DNA of 64,000 nt from positions 86,611,604 to 86,675,603 of the forward strand of contig CM031858.1 in assembly GCA_018697195.1 (NCBI GenBank), read 5' to 3'. This document shows, one piece after another, positions 27,201-38,700 of the stretch. The first letter of the stretch is position 1, and every line of letters begins with the position of its first letter. The notes beneath the pieces were generated by a model. That model worked only from the letters and a program-made list of their open reading frames with translations. It had not been told where the DNA came from and did no database searches. The position numbers and the translations under genes are program-made. The DNA comes from Certhia americana (taxonomy: Eukaryota > Chordata > Aves > Passeriformes > Certhiidae).

Positions 27201-29409
27201 TTCTTTTTATCCGTGGATTTTTTTTAAGGAGTCTTGGCTTGCTGTCTGATAAACAAGAACAGACTGCAGCAAAGAAATGACGTTTTATTGACAAATTTAT
27301 CATATGCAGAAGCTGAAAGCAGTCTTGTACAACAAGTTCTTTTGTAGGCAGAACCACTCCTATTTGCAAGATCTTCGGCTGTGTGTTTTATGCTTATGCC
27401 AGCTGTAGGCAGAATTACGATTCCTTTCCTTAGGATTTGCAGCAGGGTTTAATGAAATTGTGAGAGATTTTCTGACTTCTGGGTAATTTCCAGATTGATG
27501 TGGTCGAAATTAAGAACTGAATTCCAAATGATCCCAAATTTGTGGGTGTACACTTGAGAAGGTGATTCAGCTTTTCTTTTGTTTTTGTAATGACTTAGGG
27601 TTTATGCCATAAGTAAGAAGAAATCCCAATTGCAATGGAAGGGAAGTGAATTCATTAGTTTCCTGTTGTATTTATCATATGCATTGTGCAAGTAAGAAAA
27701 ACATCAACTTTCTCCTCTGATATCGTGCAACTGCTATGAGAGTTCTTAAAAATGTTTTCATACACTTGCATCTTTCTAGGATTGGAAAGACTTTTTGTCC
27801 TCAGGGATGTAGATGCAGTTAAAAGCAATTCCCATACATTTTTACACATTCGTTGTGCTGCTGTAAGTCATGCAATATAGAAGCAATAGTAAAAATTGCA
27901 AACAGTGCAAAACTCTGAATGCCAGAGAAGCAGTAAAACTGTGAATTGAGAGTGTCCCAAACTAACGTACTTGGTAGATAATATAATTTTATGGTCAGTT
28001 TTGTGAACCAGAAATTCTTTCCTTCTTGTGTTTGCTAGCCTGTAAATCTGCATTCTTCTTGTCTAGACTTTGCCCAACATCCTAACTGCCTCTTTGAAGT
28101 TGCTTAATACAAATAAATAGAATTGAAACTTAATAAATATTCTTTCTATAACTGAAATGAAATTGGTCATTCACATGCCAAATTAGTCATATAAAGTGAT
28201 GGAGTTCCATAAACATTTTATCTCCTGCATCAGCCTGGGAAAGTAGACTGGGATGAAGTTATCATAGGCTAGACTTTGATGGTTTTAATTATAAAACATA
28301 CCAATGTTATGCAAAGCATCCATGAAAATTCTGTAGCACAAAGGAAATGATGGGAGCTAGTAAAGTAATAAATGGATTCAATGAAATATAGGGTTGGTTT
28401 TTTTCCAAGAGACCATCAATAAAGATTTTTTTCTCTTTGCATTTATAAACTCTTTTTTTTTCCAGATTTCACTCATTTTTGTTATTTATGGGCCATCCTC
28501 CCTACGCAATACGTGAAGTCAACATCAATAAGTTCTGCAAAATTATTAGTGAATTTGCTCTGGAATACCGCACCACCAGGGAACGAGTTCTGCAGCAAAA
28601 ACAGAAACGAGCTAACCACAGGGAAAGAAACAAGACCAGAGGGAAAATGATAACAGATGTAAGTGGCAAATAGTATCTCCCACATCATGGATTTTTAAAA
28701 CTTTCTATCACTGAATGTCATATATGAAGTATTGTTACTCTACTTTTAATTTTAGAGGTCTTTGTGCTGTAAGTAATGAACTCTCTCCTCTATTAGAAGA
28801 CAAAATTTGCAAGTCCTTGATTGTATATATTTTCTCCTTCATAAAAATGTATAGGACAAGAACAAACTGAAATTAATTATCCAAAAAGAGCTTCTCTGTG
28901 TGCTGCACAGACAGTGTCCAGAATATCTAGAGGACATCAGAAGCCATATCTGATCAGCCAACGATACGAAAAAGGAAAAAAAAGAAAAACCTCGAAATTA
29001 GACTCCTAATTGAGAACATAATTTAGATGATGAATCATTGTAGCCATTTAAGGGATTGTGGGCAAATTTTAATGGATTTTTTCCTCCATCTTTGAATATT
29101 CTAATATAGTCTTGAGTCTTGATATTTTATCTATTTTTATGTCTATGTATATATATATATATATATATGCACATATACATATACATCATGTGCATGCGCA
29201 GCAATTTTCTTCTTGACTTTAAAGCACAGACCAGACAATTTTATGGTAACAGACTACTTTGGAATTCTAAAAGGATGGAGAAAATTATGTCCACAGTACA
29301 TGTTACTCTGCAAACTTTTTGACTGTAAGATACTCATAGAATAAATTAGAATAAATTAAAATAAGATTTAAATAAGATTTGTTTTCTCAGCATAATAGGT
29401 TTTTAAATC

Positions 29410-29446
<37 letters not shown>

Positions 29447-32400
29447 TTGATGTAGTTTGGCTCAATCCAAATAGAGTTTTAAGAAGTGCCAGTACTTAAT
29501 AAAAGTTTCCAGCTGTCTTAAAATCCAGATCTGGACTCTCGATTAAATGCAAGTGTTTCATTGCATATGAAGCTACCCTTGCCTTTGGCATGAAAAGCCT
29601 GAAACTGATTGCAGTTTTATGGCTCAGGCAACATGGGTCAATATAAATATATAAATACATATATATGTATTGGGACTAACATGAATTGAGATTGTATTAA
29701 CTAATTGACTCACGATCATTTGTAGATCTTTCCTGGCAATAGCCTCTTTACATTTGGAAATCTGCCTCATCTATAGAAAATGTTAAACCTGCATTATCAA
29801 AGGAATTTTTCTTTTGGTGTAGTGTTAGGGGTTAGTCTCAGGTTAAGGAAGAGGTTCTGATTTTATACAAATATACAATTTTATACTATATTTATACAAA
29901 ATAGTCATACAAATTTTCAAAACTACCCCTTAAGAAGTGAGATCATTTTGTGCAATTGCTTCTTGGTTTTCCTGATGTGTTCTAAAGGAGCCAAAAGACA
30001 GCATTAACCAAGGAGTTTAATAAATGAAAATTTTCATTCCCTCACATAGCTTTGACACTTCTTGCTAGTTTAAGCAAGACTGAGATGTAAAGGAGTTACT
30101 GTCTTCCTACTGTGTTCCTGCCATATAATGTAGTGTTTATGTATTTTCTGTCCAGAATAGCTGCTGTGGCAGGACAAAAAGCTTGTCTATATCCTGTTCC
30201 TGTAGAAAATGCAAGAGGGAAAGGAGCTGTCACTGACAGCTGGGTTTAGGAAGAGGAGAAATGGGATCCTTTCACACCAGAAAAGGTCTGAGGCTTGACA
30301 GTGAGAGCAAGGGGCAGAACCAGGGACAGTGGCCGTTTCCTGAAAATGGAGGGAAGAAGGCATCAAAGCCTTTCCCAGAGCAAAAGTATAATTGGAAGAT
30401 CTCTTGTTAAGTTCAAGATGGTGTTGAGATTTGGCAAGAATTAAATGCCATCTGACAGCTAGTGTTACACAAAAAAATATCTTGCAGATCTTAAAAAAGG
30501 GAGCATATTTTACCTCTCACTAATTTATAATTATAGAACAGTCCTATTAGCTTGAAACCAAAAAGCCTGCATGAGTAAAAACCAACAGCCTTTAAAACTG
30601 CCCTTACAGGAATGTTCCTTAAGGTAATTACTAATGTGGCCATATAGTTATTTCAGAACTTAGATAAATCTTTTTGACCAAAGCCCTGTAATATGGCCTC
30701 ATTTACCTTTTATTTGAACTGCAGTATATGGTAAAACTGAATTGAAGTTGCATCAGACTATTCGTCATGGCTTCCTCTGACAACTTCAAAGTGATATCTA
30801 CCCCAAAACAAGTTTCCAAGTCAGAAGATATTTATGTGTGAAGAATGATGAAAACATAGCATTTTATTGTACTTTTGTTTTGGCTGTGGTTTGTATCTGG
30901 TCTTAATTTTCTTAGTGTTTTATACTTGAAGACTTGGAAAGGGGAGATAGATCAGTAATGAATTGACAGTGATTCAGTAGTGAAAAAATACTGATAGAAG
31001 AAAGCTGAGATCTTGACATTGGAAAGAAATTCTTTGTAGAAAGTGATTATGATATGCAGTAGTTATGTGGAATTTTACTTTCTGCTTTTGGTGACCCAAA
31101 AGTATTGTGCAGTTGTTTGAAATTTACCACCCTGTCCTTTTGAAAGTTTCCTCAGGGTCTCATTTTTATCATCTCACAGTATAGTGCTTTTAAGCAGATG
31201 GAGAGGGATTTTAACAAAATCAGGAAAGGAATAAGCCTGAACCAACCCAGTTCTTAAGGATAAGGCCTGTATCTCTTAAACCTCAACCCCCCTGCAGACT
31301 TGGAAGGCAGAGGGGTGCTGGCTCCTTGTGTGGAGAGTCTGCTGGCTCTTTGCATGGAGAACTTGCATCAGCTTCGACAACTACTCACATGGAATGAGGA
31401 GCACAATGGGGAACATTCCCAGCCTTTCTTTCAGCATTTTACCACTGATATCTTTGTTTATATGGTTTTTAATAGCTCTAGTGGACTGGGCACTGTCAGT
31501 TTAAATCTTGGTGAATGTTGTCTGGAGGACATGAGTAAGGAAAAGAGAAGAACAGTGTTTTACCACAGTTTTACAGGGAAAATTTCCTAGCCTCTCTAAC
31601 ATTATATCTGTCTTTAGCCAATGATAGCACTCCTTTCAGGCACTCTAAAAATAACAAGGAAAGATATGCAATTATAGATGCAAGTCTGAGATTTTAAATT
31701 ATTTTTAATAATAGTAGGTAATATAAGCATCTGTGTCCCAGATTTATGAAGCTCTGCTTTTCACAATACTGAAGAGCTTCAATTCCAAAATTGCTATGCA
31801 ATAGACAAAATATTTTGAAACAGCAAATCCACTGCAAAGAAAAGCTAGCCTAAAGAAAAAATGTGAGGGCACAAGGAAAGGAAGGAGGGAGATCTCAAAC
31901 TGCCTGCAACATCCAATACTGAATGACACAAGAATCAAATGGCCTTTTGTTTTCCTTCAAATTAACATCTTGTGTCTGCAAGTGGTATTCAGTACAGCAA
32001 TATTCTTTCAGTGCTTTTTGATAATATTTCATATTAAAAAATTCTTAATTTATTGCTATTTCTCAGTGTTTTTGTAATGATGAAATGAAGAAGGAAATAC
32101 AAGGCAGAATGTACACACCAGGGTAAGAGCAGATTCTCTTGTAAAACATAAGGTTGACTTATTTATTTTGCCGTTTTTACTCCAGTTGTCAGTATTTGCT
32201 GGAGGCAAATGCCTCTTCAGACATGGAAATATGAAGGGGATGGTGAGCTATAGCTCCTGTGTACTGGAGTAGCTTTGGCTGTAGGACAGTGGTTCTAGGA
32301 GTGAGTGCTCTCCAACTAAAGCAGGAGGGAGAGATATGATAATGCCCAGTTACTGGAGATGAACAAAGTCAAGCAGAGAAGTGCCCTTGAAGTGAGTCCA

Positions 32401-32635
32401 CAGCAAACCACTCCTAGCTGGATTAAATGGGCTGGAAGGCCAGCAGCTGGGACTTTATCCGCTAAAAATCTACCTTGATATAAAGTAATACTCTAATCAC
32501 TTTTGTTTGGAGAGCCAGTCTTTGTAATGTGTCTACTATTTTACCTTGCCCTGACTGCCTTTTTGTATTGTTAAGTTTAATTTGCTCTCCTGCTGCCCTT
32601 TACTGATTAGCTGGAAGAACAGAATGATGCATTAG

Positions 32636-32682
<47 letters not shown>

Positions 32683-32692
32683 NNNNNNNNNN

Positions 32693-32761
<69 letters not shown>

Positions 32762-35700
32762 GATAGATAGATGGAATTAGAATACAAGACTGTGCTTCGT
32801 ATACTTCTTTCTGTTTCTTGCTCATGACAAAAGGTGAACAGTGGTCCTCTTCAGAAGAATTACTTTATAGAATGACTCCCTGACCTGCCAGCAGCCGAAA
32901 GAAGACAAACAGATAATTTTAATGCAAAGGGAACATACCTGCCATGGTCCCTCTGCAAAACACACTGCCTATGTTTCTGTCAGTACCACTGTGTCCAAAT
33001 TAGAATAAGCATCTCGCTCTTTGCATAAAACATACCCTTAAAAAGTAATGTTAATGTGCTGCTCAGCAGTCATAGCTAATCTTCTTATGGAGATTGTGCT
33101 GAAACTAAACTGAGGGCCAAAGTAAATCAGGCTTTCATTTTTAATGATGAATGTTTCTGGAACAGAATGTATCAATCCCAGACAGAAATCAGAGCTGAGA
33201 TGGAGATAAGGTCAAAAATGTGTATTAGTAACACTAGGGAGAGGAATACTATTGGTGGAATGCTTCTTCTAAAAAAAAAAAATAAAACAAAACCCACAAA
33301 TAATTTTTTTAAGAAAGCATAAAACTTCTGGACTGTGTTTGCACTTTATAAACAATCATACTGAAAATTATGGAAACAAGGACCCCAGATACTTGAGAAG
33401 CCATGTTTTACTTTGGGAAACTTCCATGTAGATCATCTTCTAACCCAGTGAAGAAGTCCCAAGGCATTTGGGAATACAGATCTAAATAGTTTGCTAATTG
33501 CCTGTAAATCCCCAAATTTAAGAATACTCCATATCCCACAATATTTTTGCATTTTGTATTTAATGCAGTGCAACAGTCAAGATAGTTTTAGATGCCTGCT
33601 GTCACAGAGGGTGAAAGCTCTGAGTTACAATGGATAATTGCATCTCTCTGATTTCCAGGATCGGGTATCAGGCAGCTACTGAAGAACTTTAAGCATTTAT
33701 TGAAAGACTACCCAGCATTTGATTTGAGTGCTCTGTTGAATTGGAATTTGAAAAACTACAGCTTAAAAAAGGAATTAAAACAAACACTGAAGTGTAGAGA
33801 AAAGGAATTGCCAAGAAGTTGACCTCTGCACAGAGAGAAAAAACAGCCAGGACCTCCCTGTGCTGCACAGAGCTGGAAGAAGGAGGAGTCCTAGTTAGTG
33901 TTGTCAGTTTCCATGGGGCAAACAACTGCACAACTCAAGGGAGAGAAATAGGATGGGTTAGGGGTAGTTTCAGTCCACCATTTCTGTAGGTAAAATCAGG
34001 AAATTTCTGCGTACCCTACTGGCAGTGACAGTCTGCTCTACATACAATCAGCTAAAAAAATAAAAAGAGAAAGCTGATTGTCTGAGGAATGAATTCCTTA
34101 TATGTCTTCTATTTTTATGTCCTCCTATTGCACAAACAGTGCCATGGTTACCTCTTACTCTGCCATGGTTTGACAGTGCTGTCTTTCCTAAATCTTGCTG
34201 TTTGTCCTTCTCCACCTTGTCCTTTGTTTCCAGTGGCAGACCGATGAAGAAGAGGATATTGAGGTATGGTTCTCTGAAAAAGCATGTTATCCCATGTCTC
34301 CTGTGTGCTGTGACATCTAATTTCTAACTCAGATAGTATGGACTGCTCAACTCCATCTGCTCAACTGGAACTATGAACCATGACATATTTCTCATACCTT
34401 TTTATCTCAATCATAAGAATACATTTTTACAGTCAGCTTTAACCATATGAACCATATGCATGCCTTGAATAAGGTTATCCTTATCTGAGGCCTTAATAAT
34501 TTTAAGTTTCCTCATTTCTTTTCCTTACTGTCTGTAATGTACTGCAAAATATCCCCATTACCCAAAACATCAGTGATTTAAATGTTATGTGGATCATAAG
34601 TTACCTTGGGCTATTACCAGGATAATTTCGTACTCATTATGCTGTGTAACCCCACATGGTATTGTTTTATAAAGTTATCAAAAGCGTCAGGATACAGGGG
34701 TGTTAAGCAAATCCCAAATGTTTGCCTTGCTGTAAAATAGAGAATGAGACACTTCACTCATCATAGAGGTGAGCCATGGAGTAGTTCATGTATTTATCAT
34801 AAAGTGTTCCTGAAGGTGATGTTCTACCTATATTCATAATAAAAGCTTATTGATTTGAGGAGCATCTTTTTTGCAATGCATTTTTTGTTCAGCATTAGAC
34901 CTTTCTTCAATTTGCTGAACATAAACAATGTGGCTTAATGCTCACTGTTTCATATTGTTGGTCATTTCCTCAACAGGCTGGGGTTTGGGAAGCAATTTAT
35001 GGCAACATTTGAAAATAAAGGAAATGGAATAAAACTTTTGGCTCTAGAGCTTCACCCCCAGTGATGGTTTGTTCTGTATAGCTTAAGGCATGGAAAGAAA
35101 ATTACATGAATTTGCCTATTTATCCAACATGTAACTAACCTGTGTGAACAGGAACTAACAGTTCTCCAAAGGCTTTATCCTTTGGAATTTTTTGAGATTG
35201 TATTGATTAGCTAATCAACAATCCACTTTGTATAAGAGTAGCCTTAATGCAAAAACAGCATGCCCTTTCATAGTAGTTTTTCTCTAATACTTTTCTGTCT
35301 CTTAATTCCACATATGAAAGTGGTAGCACTTGCATACTTTTCGCATCAAAATGTTGCAAGCTAATCTTTTAACAAGAAAACAAACTTCTAACTATCAAAA
35401 GTAGGTCTCATACTGATATATTTAGCTCAATGCCTTGTAGGGATTATTGTTTTGCTACTCAGTTAACTTGCTATCTCACCCCAAAAAGTCACTATGTTAA
35501 AATAGAATCATCTTATCATTAGTCTCCAGATTACACATTTTCAATTTGCAGACTTGTCATGGGGACTTGATCAAAGCTCTGAAAGTAGGGCCCAGTATTT
35601 TCTTTCAGTTTACCATTCTCTGACAGAAGGGCTTTGCAGGTTTGCATCCCTTTAACTGTCTGGCTTGATATCACCATGTGAATAATTAATATTGTTTATT

Positions 35701-38700
35701 ATTCAAAGGAAGAAGAGAATGCAGCACTTGGCTTTCATCTGTGCTGAATTAGAGTAAGGAAGATTAAAAGGAAAAACAAAACATATTTTGGTGTCTGATG
35801 CTGGGCTGATATGAGTGAGAGTACCGAGGTTTATTATTGTCTGAGGATGCCTGTTTGCTGTCAACAGGGTCGGTATTTCCTGCAGTCAGGGCTGTATTTT
35901 CAATGTGCTTTGACCTTTCTGTAGATAAGAGCATAGTGGCAAATACCAGCATCCAAGCCCTTTGGAGGCAGAGTCTGGGAAGGGAGAGCAGCCCGGCAAT
36001 GCAAACCTTTCTCCTTAGAAAGTGTCCACTTCTGCTACTCCCACCCATTCCTAGGTTGTTGCTTTGGTCACTGGTGGGGATGCTGCATGCCCACACTGTG
36101 CGTGCCCAGTTATTGTAACTGCTGTTGCACACGTGGTGGTGGTGGTGACAGGGAAGCAGAGGGCAGAACTCTCAATCTCTTGTAAGGTTTTATTTGTTCC
36201 TCTGACTTCTGACTGCAATTTTTGGGTTTTTTGTGCCATAAAAAATTTGTCTGGGTGTTTTGGGACCAGGGACTTTTTAAGCATTAGTGGTAATGTGTGT
36301 TAAAGTTATTTGTAGATAATTGTGTTTTAGAGCAGTTTGAGAGTTTTCTGTGCAGCAAGGCAGAGAGGCAAGAGGGAAAGGTGTCTCTTCCTAGACCACT
36401 GTCCCCATTTTGCCTTGCTACTGAAAGTTGATTGTACAGAAAAAACAAAGCTATTTCTTTTTTCTTTTGAGTCTCATGCTGTTCCTCTCAGCATTATGCT
36501 TGACCCCAGATCAGGCCCAGTCTGGATCGAAGGTTTCAAAGCAAGTCCTTGCTTTGTATCTTTTATTCTCAGACCTAAGGTCAAAATTACAAAGCTCGAG
36601 CTAATGCATCTGTTTTTCCTCTAACTGTGTCTGCTCCCTGCTGTCACCTTGTTTCAGGTTTATTTCTGGTCAGAGTGAATGCTCTGGGTAAGGAACAACT
36701 GTTGCTTGGCTCTCTTGGGAATAGCAGCACTCCAAACCAAGCTGGGGAGGACACTTCTTTCTTTGCCATTCGCAGTCAAGCCCCTGGCCTATTGTCCATG
36801 CTGTTCTCAGTTGAAACAAACAAATCCTTTTCTTCCCGCAGTCCGGCAAGTTCTCCAGCAGCTCCCCGCCCTGCCAGAGCCAGCCCCAGGGCCTGCAGTA
36901 CGCTGAGGATGCTGCCGAGCACGAGAACATGAAGGCTGTGCTGAAGACCTGCTCCGTCGGCGGGGACAGCGCCATGGCACTCGGTGTCCGCACTCGGAGC
37001 CGAGCCAGCCGAGGTAAGTGCCAAAATTTCCCCTTGGCCACCTTTCTTGTGCTATGGTAGCCACACAGTGGCCCAAACGTGGGTCATGGCCCCCTTGTGT
37101 AGCGCTCACAGTTGAAAAGGTGGAAGGGTGAAGGAGAACATCCCAGTGGTGTTTTCATGATGTAAGTGATTTGAGGCATGGAGATGAAGAAGAATTTTCC
37201 TGAAGTTTCAACACATAGATCACAGCCAGAGCAGGGATGTCAGGAGTACAAGCCTGCAGAAATTTTCAGTTCTTCCAGCATGATGATGGGGACTGCATGA
37301 TGGACACTAACACCCCAATTCATGTTCTCATCTTGAAAGCAAAATGGGCTATCTGGAGAATCCAGGATGTAGTTTTCCCTTTATTTTCAGTAGAAGCAAG
37401 TAGAAAGTAGCAATTCAAGTGAAAAGACCTTGCAGCATTTTATGAATCACTGGGGAGAGATTGGGGAGAAAATTGGTAGGAAAAAGGTGATGTGTCTTTT
37501 AACCACCTCCCTGCTAAATGCAAAGGTAATGGGTACTTGATTTTGTCTTCCCCTCACCACTCTCATACTTGCAATATATGAAAAATGGCTTTGAAGTAAA
37601 GATGGTGCACCAAAATTCATCAAAGAGAATTCAAATCTTCATTTTCTCCTCTGATATTTCTTCTCCTTCATATCTGGATATCTAACACTTTCTAGATACT
37701 TTTTCTTTGATACAACTGACAGCACATCAACAGCATCTGACTCTAAGTCTCTGTGTGTGTAGTTTACTGAGGCTTTAAACCAGGATCCTGGATAATTCAG
37801 AAGTTTCACAGCCTCAATGTAAGAAGCTAGTCAGCTAACTAAAGTACGAAGATTAAATAATTCAAGCTACACTGCAACAAGCTGAACAGCTGAAGTATTC
37901 CACTGAATGCTGATGAGTAGAGTGTCCTGATTGTGAGAGTCAACTTGTGTTCCCCAGAAGAGCAGCAGAGGCAGAAGATGGGTGAGCCAGACAAGAGCTT
38001 ATCAGGAACACTGTTGTGATAGAACTGCTACTGAAAAAGCCAGGAGATGAGGCAGCTGAATGAAGGCCTAATCAAAGCTGTTTATGGACTTCAGGGATGT
38101 GGTACAAAATGGCCTTGTTTGTGATTTCTTAGCTGCCTGCAGTTGTTCCACTTCCACTCTTTTGCAAAGTTTGCTGTTGGTGTTCACCCTGCACATTAGC
38201 CTTCAAATAATTTAAAACCAAAATACACACAGAACAGTAGCCAGTAATGGAGAAACCCAAAGGTGTGTTACACAATGCTCTGTGGAGTAAGGAGTGCCAG
38301 AGCCTTGGATTCGGAAACATAGCTCACTTGTTTATTTGTGGTTTTAACCATTATTGCTTTCAGCTTTTCAGCTTGCCAACAACTCTTCCATCATAACAGA
38401 GCTCACAGTCATGCCAGGACACATACATGTAATAAGAAGGTGAATTCTTCATTGCGAAGGAGACGAGATATGTCAAACCACGCTTTATGCCCTTTTCTTG
38501 TCTCCTTTGCACTAGGTTGTGATAAAGATGCTCAGAAATTGTTATGTCTTTCTTTCTTTCAGTACAAAAGGACCTGTGTTTCCTATTTGGATCAATCTCT
38601 AAGATGTGCCATGTCTTCAAGTGTCTTTGTAATAGGTGCAGAGAGAAACGTGGTCACAAAACACTATCCATCCTTGGCTTATAGGCAGCCTCTAGCAGGC

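Larger units (their letters stand above)
28659..34239 (+). other. FHOD3: FHOD3 intron before muscle microexon, 5.6 kb
   Basis: This phase-0 intron runs from gtaagt to ccagtggcag. When the microexon is skipped the intron continues to 36841 (8.2 kb). It holds an (AT)n stretch at 29147-29168, a 31-T run at 29413-29443, and a (GATA)n microsatellite with a 10-N gap at 32636-32773. The 96-codon open frame at 31300-31590 resembles nothing known to me and is taken as chance. Confidence 0.85.

Noticed and set aside
29413..29443. Poly-T run as the tail of a processed pseudogene on the - strand
   Set aside because: The sequence following the run shows no coding similarity in reverse complement and no clear duplication of flanks.
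31300..31590. 96-codon frame after a good acceptor-like tract (aacccccctgcag)
   Set aside because: No matching donor in a useful phase and no FHOD similarity; an alternative exon cannot be supported.
35764..37109. Cluster of overlapping open frames of 75-123 codons around the linker exon
   Set aside because: Only the SGKF frame joins in phase with both flanking FHOD3 exons; the rest are out-of-frame or antisense shadows in GC-rich sequence.
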